A stretch of 64,000 nucleotides of DNA from JBCCGR01 sp039029195 (GTDB lineage Bacteria; Pseudomonadota; Alphaproteobacteria; Rhizobiales; Rhizobiaceae): positions 1 through 64,000 of the forward strand of contig JBCCGR010000010.1 of assembly GCA_039029195.1 (NCBI GenBank), read 5' to 3'. Both the position numbers and the translations under genes were made by a program. A model generated the notes under the pieces. It did no database searches, was not told the DNA's origin, and saw only the letters and a program-made list of their open reading frames with translations. How positions within the stretch are numbered: the stretch's first letter is position 1; the number at the start of each line of letters is the position of its first letter. Below are positions 31,677 to 40,371 of this stretch, piece after piece.

Positions 31677-32357
31677 ATGAGCACAGAAAACCCAACTGCA
31701 GAAGATCGATGTCGACTGGTGATTGTCGCCAGTGACGATCAGCTTGACGCCTATTCGGATCAATCGGTTTCGGACTGTCTCAATGCCGCCGACATTGCAA
31801 GCATCATCATATATTGTTCACCGGAAAGTCCGCACTTTGCAGCACAGTGTGAGAGAATTGTCGGTATTGCCCAACCAAAAGGATGCCCAGTTATCGTTGC
31901 AGATGACAGCCAGGCAATGGGTCGAACTGGCGCAGACGGGCTTCACATATCTTCCGGTTTGGGTGATGTGCGGGACGCGGTTCAAAAATTCACACCGCAA
32001 AAGATGATCGGTGGAGGTGGATTACTAGACCGCCACAACGCATTAATACTGGGTGAGGCACAACCCGACTATGTGTTTTTTGGTCGGCTTGGTGGCGATA
32101 CTCATCCCACCGCACACAAAAAGAACCTCAAGCTTGCGGAATGGTGGGCAGCCCATGTGGAAATTCCTTGTGTTGTAATGGCTGGGACCGATCCGGAAAG
32201 CGTAGTTGATGTTTGCCGAACCGGGGCAGAATTTGTCGCTCTAAGTTCTGCCATCTTTCCAACCGATAGCTGCTCGCCGAGCCACCCGGCTGAAGTCGCT
32301 TTGCTTGTCAACAAACTGCTCGATGAACATGGCCCTCGATTTGATTCAGAAATCTAG
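31677..32357 (+). CDS. Divergent thiamine-phosphate-synthase-like protein
   Basis: 226 residues from the ATG at 31677. The TIM-barrel TMP-synthase pattern is visible (RTGADGLHISSG, QPDYVFFGRLGGDT, CRTGAEFVALSSAIF). Key ThiE residues look altered: the GVHLGQED loop reads GLHISSG, and the serine/histidine stretch after IG reads IGGGGLLDRH. It may be a paralogue with another job rather than ThiE or TenI. Its 3' end overlaps the Sel1 gene by about 35 bases in another frame, which couples the two. Confidence 0.65.
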   Translation: MSTENPTAEDRCRLVIVASDDQLDAYSDQSVSDCLNAADIASIIIYCSPESPHFAAQCERIVGIAQPKGCPVIVADDSQAMGRTGADGLHISSGLGDVRDAVQKFTPQKMIGGGGLLDRHNALILGEAQPDYVFFGRLGGDTHPTAHKKNLKLAEWWAAHVEIPCVVMAGTDPESVVDVCRTGAEFVALSSAIFPTDSCSPSHPAEVALLVNKLLDEHGPRFDSEI

Positions 32358-33369
32358 AACGCTGTGTTTGGCAGCAATTGTCGGAACCAGCACCATTTTT
32401 GCGACTGTTGCGGGGACGCAAGCAGCTCAAAAACGGGGCGTCCCAGCCGAAACGGTTCTCAAAACACCGCGCCTGCCAGCACCGATTGAAAAATCGAAAA
32501 ATCAAGAAGAACCAACTGATGCGGACCGACGAAGTGTTGAAAACGGGGCGGACCTCGCTTTCGGAGCATTTCAACGCGGCTATTATCTTACTGCACTTAA
32601 ACTCGCTTTGCCGAGGGCCGAAAGCGGCGATCCAGCCGCTCAAACGCTGATCGGTGAGATATATGATCGCGGTCTTGGTGTGGCCAAAGACAGGAAGCAA
32701 GCGGCATTCTGGTTCAAATACGCGGCGGAGTCAGGAAACCGCGAGGCTCAGTTTGCTTACGCGAACCTGTTGATTGAGGGGAAAGTTGTTGAGTTCGACA
32801 AGGCTGGTGCACGTGCATTGCTTGAGAAAGCGGCACAGGCGGGCCATGCCAAAGCATCATTCAACCTTGCACAGATTATCGTAGCTGATCGACCAAGTGC
32901 TGGCGGATTTAAAGATGCGGTTAAGCTATATCAGTTCGCGGCTGAGGCCGGCGTACCGGACGCTCAATATGCAATGGCCAGCGTCTACTCAAATGGGCTC
33001 ATCACGGGCGTTCCCGATTTCAAACAAGCCCGATTTTGGATGCAGCAAGCCGCAGCACGCGGCATTGACACTGCCCAGGTGGAGTTGGGTATCTGGATGG
33101 TCAACGGCAAAGGTGGTCCCAAAGACGAAAAGGCCGGATTGATCTGGCTCAAAGCCGCCGCCGTTCAAAGAAACGCGATTGCTCAAAACCGTCTGGCAAA
33201 CATATACCTTTCCGGCATCGGCGTTCCTCCTGATCCTGTAAAGGCGGCGAGTTGGCACATTCTTGCAAAACGCCAGGGTCACGTGGATACAAGACTGGAA
33301 GCCGCCTTCCAAAGGCTTCCGGATATCGACAAGAAAAGAGCAATTGAAATTGCCAATCGTTGGCGTTGA
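32323..33369 (+). CDS. Exported Sel1-repeat protein
   Basis: 348 residues from the ATG at 32323 (an ATG at 32329 is as good). An N-terminal signal segment (TLCLAAIVGTSTIFATVAGT, about 12-31) ends near AQA. From about 85 on there are six or more Sel1 repeats (AQTLIGEIYDRGLGVAKDRK, AQFAYANLLIEGKVVEFDKA, AQYAMASVYSNGLI, AQNRLANIYLSGIGVPPDPV). These build a solenoid that scaffolds periplasmic complexes. It begins inside the thiE-like gene. Confidence 0.85.
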   Translation: MNMALDLIQKSRTLCLAAIVGTSTIFATVAGTQAAQKRGVPAETVLKTPRLPAPIEKSKNQEEPTDADRRSVENGADLAFGAFQRGYYLTALKLALPRAESGDPAAQTLIGEIYDRGLGVAKDRKQAAFWFKYAAESGNREAQFAYANLLIEGKVVEFDKAGARALLEKAAQAGHAKASFNLAQIIVADRPSAGGFKDAVKLYQFAAEAGVPDAQYAMASVYSNGLITGVPDFKQARFWMQQAAARGIDTAQVELGIWMVNGKGGPKDEKAGLIWLKAAAVQRNAIAQNRLANIYLSGIGVPPDPVKAASWHILAKRQGHVDTRLEAAFQRLPDIDKKRAIEIANRWR

Positions 33370-33454
33370 CCGGCTTTCTCTTGAATCCAAAATGAAAGTG
33401 TGTTGAACGAGGCGCGCTCCGAAACTGGACGGCTCTTCGCGTCAGGATCAAACA

Positions 33455-34024
33455 ATGAAAATCAACGGCAATGAAATCAAACCCGGCAACGTCATTGAGC
33501 ACAAGGCCGGCCTTTGGGTTGCGGTAAAAACGAATGCCGTGAAACCTGGCAAAGGTGGCGCGTTCAATCAGGTTGAACTGAAAAACCTGATTGATGGAAC
33601 GAAACTGAACGAACGATTTAGAGCCTCCGAGACGGTTGAAAAGGTCCGACTTGAACAGAAAGACTTCCAGTTCCTCTACGCAGAAGGCGATGCTCTCGTG
33701 TTCATGGACCTGGAGACATACGACCAATTGGAGCTCCAAAAGGATTTTGTTGGCGACCGTGGAGCCTTTCTGCAAGACGGCATGACTGTGACGGTAGAAA
33801 TGTACGAAGAACGACCAATCGGCATCAAGTTGCCAGATCAGGTGGTGCTCACAATCACAGAGGCCGACCCGGTTGTTAAGGGTCAAACGGTGTCGTCATC
33901 CTACAAGCCTGCTGTCATGGACAATGGGGTCAAGATTATGGTCCCACCATTCATTGAAGCGGGCGAATCGATTCTCGTTGACACCAACGAGATTGCCTAC
34001 ATCCGCCGTGCCGAACAGGCCTGA
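33455..34024 (+). CDS. efp: Elongation factor P
   Basis: 189 residues, full length, three beta-barrel domains. The modified residue is a lysine in VKPGKGGAF (Lys33), the lysine type that needs EpmA/EpmB-like beta-lysylation. The C-terminal GVKIMVPPFIEAGESILVDT is diagnostic. EF-P relieves ribosome stalling at polyproline. Upstream of the inositol-phosphatase-like gene by 33 bases. Confidence 0.96.
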   Translation: MKINGNEIKPGNVIEHKAGLWVAVKTNAVKPGKGGAFNQVELKNLIDGTKLNERFRASETVEKVRLEQKDFQFLYAEGDALVFMDLETYDQLELQKDFVGDRGAFLQDGMTVTVEMYEERPIGIKLPDQVVLTITEADPVVKGQTVSSSYKPAVMDNGVKIMVPPFIEAGESILVDTNEIAYIRRAEQA

Positions 34025-34057
34025 TTCCAAAACTTCAACCATCGCTCGGAGGCTGGC

Positions 34058-34846
34058 ATGGCCCGCTCGGCAACGCTCAACGTTATGGTGCAAGCGGCGA
34101 TGAAAGCCGGGCGAGGACTCGCACGTGATTTCGGAGAGGTGGAGAACCTTCAAGTGTCCGTCAAAGGTCCGGGCGACTTCGTCTCCAACGCCGATCGCAA
34201 AGCGGAAAAGGTAATCTTTGAAAGCCTGACGAAGGCACGGCCAAGTTACGGATTTCTTGGAGAAGAAGGCACTCATTTGGAAGGTGACGGCCAGCACCGA
34301 TGGATCGTTGATCCGCTGGACGGGACCAACAATTTTATTCATTCGATTCCAATTTTCGCGATTTCGATTGGACTTGAAAGTCAGGGCCAACTGGTCGCGG
34401 GCGTTGTCTACAATCCTGTCATGAATGAGCTTTTTACCGCCGAACGCGGGAATGGCGCCTTCATGAATGACCGGCGTTTGAGAGTGTCGGGACGCAGACA
34501 GCTCGCGGATGCCGCAGTGGCAACAGGTGTTCCTGCGCTGAGCAAAACCGGTCATGCGGAATTTATTGCGAAGCAAACAGGGCTGATGCGCGAAGTTTCT
34601 GCTGTGCGATCCTGCGGCTCTGCAGCGCTCAATCTCGCCTGGCTCGCCGCTGGTCGATATGACGCCTATTGGGAGTCCGGATTGAAACCTTGGGACATTG
34701 CGGCCGGAATCGTACTGGTTCGCGAAGCCGGTGGCGTTGTCACCGACACAGAAGGCGGTAGCAATGTTCTGGCCAGCAGCAAACTGCTGGCTGGCAACGA
34801 ACACATGCATGGCGGCCTGAAGAAGTTGCTATCGGCCAACGCCTGA
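34058..34846 (+). CDS. suhB: Inositol monophosphatase family protein (SuhB-like)
   Basis: 262 residues. The metal-binding motifs are complete: GEEGT (about 69), WIVDPLDGTNNF (about 84) and WDIAAG (about 212). It dephosphorylates inositol 1-phosphate or related sugar phosphates; SuhB also binds the transcription machinery in some bacteria. It follows efp closely and is probably co-transcribed. Confidence 0.9.
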   Translation: MARSATLNVMVQAAMKAGRGLARDFGEVENLQVSVKGPGDFVSNADRKAEKVIFESLTKARPSYGFLGEEGTHLEGDGQHRWIVDPLDGTNNFIHSIPIFAISIGLESQGQLVAGVVYNPVMNELFTAERGNGAFMNDRRLRVSGRRQLADAAVATGVPALSKTGHAEFIAKQTGLMREVSAVRSCGSAALNLAWLAAGRYDAYWESGLKPWDIAAGIVLVREAGGVVTDTEGGSNVLASSKLLAGNEHMHGGLKKLLSANA

Positions 34847-34871
34847 GCTTCAGACGCGCTGTGTGACTCGG

Positions 34872-35792
34872 TTAAACCTGAAATCCGAACTCTGATTGCA
34901 GCTTCTCCTGCAACTCCATAGAGGATTGCTCGTTTGCAGGTAACAAAGGCGGTCGCACGTTTCGCCAGCGATTATCTCCTGTTGTCAAAGCCAGCAAACC
35001 CTTCTGTGCAGGAATCGGGGCGTAGTCCTGCAGAAGCAGTCTGAACGCCTTTACGCTTTTGGTCAGCTCATCGACGTCGTCCTGCGTGGTTAACTTCTTG
35101 ATCAGCTCAGCGATAGATCCCGAATTGATATTTGCTGTCGCGGATATGCATCCTGACGCACCAAGTGCCAAAGCCTCTGCCAACGGCAACTCGGAGCCCG
35201 GAAACACAATCAGATCATCGATCGACAACAGTCCCTCAGTGTTTTCCCACACGCCGGAACTGTCTTTTATCCCGACAATTTCTTTAGGGAATGAGTGCTT
35301 CAGCCTTTTTACCAGCGAAAGCGGGAAACCAACCCCGGCCATTTGGGGAATGTGGTACAGATAAATTCCAATCGGTGTGTCCGAAATCTTAGCGATCAAC
35401 TGTTCGAAATAACTAAAGAGCCCCTCCTCCGTCGGCCCTTTGAAATAGAACGGCGGCAGGATCATCGCTCCTGCGCAGCCCAAACTTGCAGCATGTCTCG
35501 TGAGGCGGAGTGTGTCCGGCAAATTGGTGAGACCCGTTCCTGGCACCAAGCGTTTCGGATCAACACCAGCAGATACAAGTGCATCAAGGGCTTCAATTCG
35601 TTCTTCAATTCCTACGGAAAGTGCTTCACCGGTGGTGCCAAATGGCGCCAATGCGACGCAATGGCCCTCAAGGAGGCGAATTGCATGATCCACATACAAA
35701 TCCAGTGCCACCGAGCCATCGTCGTTGAAAGGTGTCAAATTGGGCGCGATAACTCCACTTGGGAAAGGTGTGCTCATTGAGGTCGTTTCCAT
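34872..35792 (-). CDS. DapA-superfamily lyase/aldolase
   Basis: 306 residues from the ATG at 35792 (GAAAGG upstream); an ATG at 35777 is possible. It has the DHDPS-fold features GTTGEALSV (about 53), YLYHIPQMAGV with the catalytic Tyr (about 144) and the Schiff-base Lys in IVGIKDSSG (about 173). The substrate-specific residues differ from true DapA, and the lineage uses a separate dapA, so a catabolic aldolase or keto-acid lyase is likely. It stands alone, divergent from the large ABC-like gene. Confidence 0.83.
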   Translation of the reverse strand: METTSMSTPFPSGVIAPNLTPFNDDGSVALDLYVDHAIRLLEGHCVALAPFGTTGEALSVGIEERIEALDALVSAGVDPKRLVPGTGLTNLPDTLRLTRHAASLGCAGAMILPPFYFKGPTEEGLFSYFEQLIAKISDTPIGIYLYHIPQMAGVGFPLSLVKRLKHSFPKEIVGIKDSSGVWENTEGLLSIDDLIVFPGSELPLAEALALGASGCISATANINSGSIAELIKKLTTQDDVDELTKSVKAFRLLLQDYAPIPAQKGLLALTTGDNRWRNVRPPLLPANEQSSMELQEKLQSEFGFQV

Positions 35793-36027
35793 ATTGCCTT
35801 TCGCAAATTCTGGTATCACCAAACTCCGCGGAAACAAGCAGGAAATCTCCGCGTGTTGCGGAATTGCCAGAAACAGCAGCGCAATGCTCTATTGATTTTG
35901 AACAGGAACTTTGTTCGAGTGCACAATTCGCACGATGCCATTCAACAGTTGATCGCAATGCTCGTACATATGGCCAGATTTAAATTCTGCGCAGATCGCT
36001 CTTCAGATTAAGGTCGACTCAACTCGC

Positions 36028-38799
36028 ATGAATTCAGAGCCCTCCTTCGCAGAGCAGAACAAGCCGCTCGACAAGCGTCTGTTGCGTTATGTGTGGCAGC
36101 ACACGCGCAGAGATCAGATTTGGGTGATCTTTGTGATTTTGGCTTCAATGCCAACCTACTTTTTCGCATTGGACCTTCCAAAGCAGATCATCAACCAACC
36201 AATTCAGGGTGTTGGATTTGAAGATGCGACGGCAACGGCAACGTTTATGCGCCTCGCGATCACGCCGCCGTCCTTTCTGTCCTCTGCAGACGAATGGGTG
36301 CTGTTTGGTGGTTTCGACATGGAGCGCTTGCCATTCTTAATGGCTCTGAGCCTGACCTTCCTGTCGCTGGTCTGTATCAACGGCTTGTTCAAGTTTTACA
36401 TCAACACTTACAAAGGCAGGCTCGGTGAGCGCATGCTGCGACGCATGCGTTATGATCTGGTGGATCGTGTGCTCCGGTTCCCCATCTACCAATTTCGCCG
36501 CGTAAAGGCGTCTGAAATCGCCAGTATGGTGAAGGACGAAGTCGAGCCATTTGGTGAATTTATCGGTGATGCATTCGTGCTGCCGGTGTTTCTGGGCGGG
36601 CAGGCGATTATCGCTTTCACCTTCATCATGCTCCAAAGCTTTTGGCTTGGAATGATGACGATCGCGACCATCAGTGTTCAGATGGTGTTGATTCCTTATC
36701 TTAGAAAGCGCGTTCTGGAACTGGGGCGCCAGAGGCAGCTCACCGCTCGGCAGCTGTCAGGACGCATTGGTGAAATCGTGGAAGGGATCACCGCAGTACA
36801 TGTTAATGACACTTCCAACTATGAGCGTTCGGAGATTTCGAGCCGATTGGGAAAGATATTCTTCATCCGGTTTGAATTGTATCAGCGGAAATTTTTTGTA
36901 AAATTTATCAATAACTTCCTGGCTCAATTGACACCATTCCTGTTTTACGTGGTCGGCGGCTATTTCGCCATTCGCGGTACCCTGGATATCGGACAGCTCG
37001 TCGCGGTAATTGCCGCCTATAAGGAACTGCCCACCCCCATCAATGGCTTGATCGTTTGGGACCAAAAGCGTCTCGACATCAACATCAAATATGCTCAGAT
37101 CGTTGAACAGTTCAACGTCAACGACCTGCAGGACGCAGAACAGCAAGCATTGACCAAAGAGCCGGTCGCACCACTGAAAGGCGAGGTTGTTGTTTCGAAT
37201 TTGGTGGTTGAGGACGAAACCGCATCAGTTCTGATCGAGGATGCGGACTTCATCATGAAGGTGAACGATGTTGTGGCAGTCGTCGGCCCATTGGGTTCAG
37301 GTGCGGGCGCTATGGCGGAGACACTCGCTGGTCTTCGGGAACCCACACAAGGTCGCATGCTTATCAATGGATCTGCGATGAACGACCTGCCCGAGGCAAT
37401 CACAGGTCGCCGCCTGGCTTATGTGGGTAGTGAATCTTATCTACCCCAGCAAACGCTGCTCAACACGCTTTTGTATGCTTCGAAGCATCAGCCAATCGAA
37501 GAAAAAGAGTACGAAGGAACAGAACTCACGACGCGAAATCGGGAAATTGCCGAAGCAATATCTTCCGGAAATTCGCAACTCGATATCAACGCAAACTGGA
37601 TCGACTTTGAAAGTATGGGAGCAACGTCATTTGATGACGTTCATCGCCCAATCATGGAAGTTTTGAAGACCGTCGAGTTGGACAACGCAGTCTACGAGCT
37701 CGCAATGCGGCAGACGCTTGATCCGGAGCTTCAGCCGGAATTGTGTGAAAAACTCATCGATGTTCGCCACATATTCCGTGAACGGCTGGAGGGTTCCGAC
37801 ATCGAGCAATTCGTCGAGCCGTTTGACGCAGGAGCCTATAATCAGCAGGCGACCATTGCCGAGAACTTGCTATTTGGAACTGCCGCAGACGAAACATTGG
37901 CACCGGAGAATCTGGCGGGCAACGAGTATGTTCAACAGATTCTGAATGAAACCGGATTGGATCGCCTTCTGTTCGAGATGGGAATTGAACTGGCCGAAAC
38001 TGCCATCGAATTGTTTGCAGATTTGTCTCCAGATAATCCGTTCTTTGAACAACTCAATTTCATGAGTCCAGAGCTCCTTGAGGATTATCCGCCGATCTTG
38101 GCCAGGGTTCGCCAATCCGGACTTGACGGCGCTGGCGAGTTGGATCGCAAAATGCTGATCATGCTGCCGTTTAGCTACGTGGAACCGCGCAACCGTCTGG
38201 GACTGCTGAAAGAAGAACACCATGACATTATCCTGAAAGCGCGAAATAGCTTCAGGGAGAATCTGCCTGATGAGTTATCCTCCGCAATCAGCTTGTATGC
38301 GGCAGATGAATACAATGATGTGGCTTCGGTGCAGGACAATATTCTGCTGGGCCGCATTGCCCACGGTTTTTCCGATGCGACCGAGAAAGTTCAGCAGGCT
38401 ATCAAGGAACTGTTGGATGAGCTGGGACTGAACGAAGAAATCTTCAAAGTGGGGCTCTCCTTTGACATCGGAACAGCTGGCAAACGTTTGTCTGAAACCC
38501 AGCGCCAGAAAGTTGCGCTCGCCAGAACATTGCTGAAGCGCGCTGATCTGGTGATCATAAATCGCGGGATCAACACATTGGATTCGCGCGCTCAGGAAAG
38601 AATTGTTAAAAGACTGGTAACGCTCGCCAGCGGGAAGGATGGAAATGAACCATTTGGATTGCTTTGGGTGTTAATGACACCGAGCTATGCGAGAGAGTTC
38701 GATCGGGTGTTGGTGTTTGACCGGGGACGGCTGGTCGAGAAAGGGTCACATGAGGACCTTTTGCAATCGGGAAGAACCTATGCCGAATTGGTTTCCTAA
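36028..38799 (+). CDS. ABC-exporter-like protein with degenerate, expanded ATPase domain
   Basis: 923 residues against about 600 for a normal half-exporter. A standard exporter membrane domain fills about 30-350. The ATPase domain starts normally, but its Walker A reads GPLGSGAGA (about 419), with no lysine and no Ser/Thr. The signature reads RLSETQRQK instead of LSGGQ (about 820). Walker B reads LVIINRGINTLD, lacking both the Asp and catalytic Glu (about 841). About 280 extra residues lie between Q-loop and signature. In that region the post-Q-loop motif recurs three times: LLNTLLYAS (about 478), TIAENLLFGT (about 610), SVQDNILLGR (about 768). It probably cannot hydrolyse ATP by itself. It heads a row of cyclic-nucleotide genes. 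Confidence 0.85.
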   Translation: MNSEPSFAEQNKPLDKRLLRYVWQHTRRDQIWVIFVILASMPTYFFALDLPKQIINQPIQGVGFEDATATATFMRLAITPPSFLSSADEWVLFGGFDMERLPFLMALSLTFLSLVCINGLFKFYINTYKGRLGERMLRRMRYDLVDRVLRFPIYQFRRVKASEIASMVKDEVEPFGEFIGDAFVLPVFLGGQAIIAFTFIMLQSFWLGMMTIATISVQMVLIPYLRKRVLELGRQRQLTARQLSGRIGEIVEGITAVHVNDTSNYERSEISSRLGKIFFIRFELYQRKFFVKFINNFLAQLTPFLFYVVGGYFAIRGTLDIGQLVAVIAAYKELPTPINGLIVWDQKRLDINIKYAQIVEQFNVNDLQDAEQQALTKEPVAPLKGEVVVSNLVVEDETASVLIEDADFIMKVNDVVAVVGPLGSGAGAMAETLAGLREPTQGRMLINGSAMNDLPEAITGRRLAYVGSESYLPQQTLLNTLLYASKHQPIEEKEYEGTELTTRNREIAEAISSGNSQLDINANWIDFESMGATSFDDVHRPIMEVLKTVELDNAVYELAMRQTLDPELQPELCEKLIDVRHIFRERLEGSDIEQFVEPFDAGAYNQQATIAENLLFGTAADETLAPENLAGNEYVQQILNETGLDRLLFEMGIELAETAIELFADLSPDNPFFEQLNFMSPELLEDYPPILARVRQSGLDGAGELDRKMLIMLPFSYVEPRNRLGLLKEEHHDIILKARNSFRENLPDELSSAISLYAADEYNDVASVQDNILLGRIAHGFSDATEKVQQAIKELLDELGLNEEIFKVGLSFDIGTAGKRLSETQRQKVALARTLLKRADLVIINRGINTLDSRAQERIVKRLVTLASGKDGNEPFGLLWVLMTPSYAREFDRVLVFDRGRLVEKGSHEDLLQSGRTYAELVS

Positions 38800-38844
38800 G
38801 CTTACGAGACAGACAAAACCGGACAGTCCGGGAGGTGAAAAACA

Positions 38845-39315
38845 TTGAGCAAGCTGAAAGACGAGGTGGATCTTCTCAGATCGATACCGATGTTTGCGAA
38901 GGTGGAACCAAGCAAGCTAAAATTGTTGGCATTTGCATCCGATAGGCTCACATACAAAGAAGGCCAAAATGTCTTTCTACAGGACGATGCGCCCGATGCA
39001 GCCTATGTGATTATCGATGGGTCTGCCGATGTTATTGTTTCCACTGAACAGGGTGGAGAGTCAAAAGTAGCGGAACTGGGCCGGAACGCGTTTCTCGGCG
39101 ACATGGCGGTGCTCTGTGATATTCCAAGAACGGCCACTGTTCGAGCCAGTTCCACACTTGAAGTTCTTAAAATCAAAAAAGAACATATGATGGAGATGGT
39201 GATCGATACGCCGGCCCTTACAATGGCAGTGCTTCAAACCCTGGTGAATAGGCTCGCCAAGACGACCAAGGACCTGTCCGAAGCCCAGCAGGCTCTTGCA
39301 AAGCAGTCTGCCTAG
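38845..39315 (+). CDS. Stand-alone cyclic-nucleotide-binding protein
   Basis: 156 residues from a TTG start with a strong GGGAGGTG ribosome site. It has one Crp-type cyclic-nucleotide-binding barrel (about 12-125). The phosphate-binding cassette reads FLGDMAVLCDIPRTATVRA (about 84-102), with the key arginine before TATV and Asp in place of the usual Glu. There is no DNA-binding domain; the last 30 residues form a helix. It should be a cytosolic cAMP or cGMP sensor that acts through protein contact, with the ABC-like protein 45 bases upstream as the obvious partner. A short CCGGAC-A-GTCCGG hairpin precedes its ribosome site. Confidence 0.88.
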   Translation: MSKLKDEVDLLRSIPMFAKVEPSKLKLLAFASDRLTYKEGQNVFLQDDAPDAAYVIIDGSADVIVSTEQGGESKVAELGRNAFLGDMAVLCDIPRTATVRASSTLEVLKIKKEHMMEMVIDTPALTMAVLQTLVNRLAKTTKDLSEAQQALAKQSA

Positions 39316-39403
39316 CCGCATATCAAAACAATGATGATAGACAGAACCTCAGCCAACACGTCTCTTCTGTTGGCCGGAAGCCTGTGACTAGAACGAATTT
39401 CTG

Positions 39404-40234
39404 ATGTCGTCGGGCAAGATCACGGTACGTTTTTGGGGCACTCGCGGTGCGGTTGCTTCGTCAGAACCCGAGTGTACCCACTTTGGTGGAAATACATCCT
39501 GTGTCGAAATGCTGTGCGACGATCATGTGCTGATCTTTGATGCCGGCACGGGCATTCGACGCCTTGGCGAGTCATTGTTGAAACGGGGTATTTCAAAGTA
39601 CCATCTGTTTTTTACGCACTGTCACTACGATCACATTTCGGGATTCCCGTTTTTCAAGCCCCTATACATGCCTACTACCGATATTGATATCTGGTCGGGA
39701 CATCTGAAGCCTCCGAAATGCACAAGATCCATGATCGCCGATTTCATGGTGCAGCCGTTTTTCCCGATCGGCCCTGAGGTGCTGCAAGCAAAGGTTGCTT
39801 ACATGGACTTTCGTCCTGGAGATACGATCGACAGCTTAAAGAACGTCACGATCAAGACGACACTGCTCAATCACGATCAAGGTGCAGTGGCTTACCGGGT
39901 TGAATTCAATGGGAAAGCCGTGTGTTACGTCACTGACACCACCCACGTCATTGGAGCACCCGACCAGAACATCGTGAATTTGATCAGAGGCAGTGACCTG
40001 GTGATTTATGATGCCACCTACACCGACGATGAGTTTGACACCTACAAAGACTATGGTCACTCCACCTGGCAGGAAGGAATACGCCTGTGTCAGGCAGCCG
40101 AAGTAGACACCATGGCCTTGTTCCACCATTGCCCCGGGCGATCAGACGAGCAACTCAAAGAAATCGAGCGACAAGCACAGGCATTGCTCCCCAAGGCATT
40201 TGCCGCCTACGAAGACGGCGAAGTTGTGGTGTAA
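39404..40234 (+). CDS. Metallo-beta-lactamase-fold hydrolase
   Basis: 276 residues. The two-metal motif is HCHYDH (72-77), with further ligands in LLNHDQGAVAYRVE (about 155), CYVTDTTH (about 171) and FHHCP near the end. The opening RFWGTRGAVASSEPE with FGGNTSCVEM is typical of an RNase Z/phosphodiesterase-like branch of the MBL fold. Its place between a cyclic-nucleotide sensor and two cyclases suggests a cyclic-nucleotide phosphodiesterase; that is inference, and nuclease activity is an alternative. Confidence 0.8.
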   Translation: MSSGKITVRFWGTRGAVASSEPECTHFGGNTSCVEMLCDDHVLIFDAGTGIRRLGESLLKRGISKYHLFFTHCHYDHISGFPFFKPLYMPTTDIDIWSGHLKPPKCTRSMIADFMVQPFFPIGPEVLQAKVAYMDFRPGDTIDSLKNVTIKTTLLNHDQGAVAYRVEFNGKAVCYVTDTTHVIGAPDQNIVNLIRGSDLVIYDATYTDDEFDTYKDYGHSTWQEGIRLCQAAEVDTMALFHHCPGRSDEQLKEIERQAQALLPKAFAAYEDGEVVV

Positions 40235-40371
40235 TCTGATCGGCACGCTCTCATTTTTACGCGCCAATGTGAGCGGAGTTGAGGTTGATGAACGGATGCT
40301 TGTGGTAAGCGTCGGCTGCGGACATGGTCCGACCATCCACTCGCTTATAATCTTCGGAACGATGTAGCATT

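Noticed and set aside
35893..35915. LexA box in the gap before the large ABC-like gene
   Set aside because: GAAC and GTTC are present but in inverted orientation and with a nine-base spacer, which does not fit the direct repeat GTTC-N7-GTTC.
39352..39374. Hairpin GCCAACA/TGTTGGC after the cyclic-nucleotide-binding gene as a terminator
   Set aside because: The nine-base loop and the lack of a T-run make termination unlikely; the row of genes continues in the same direction.
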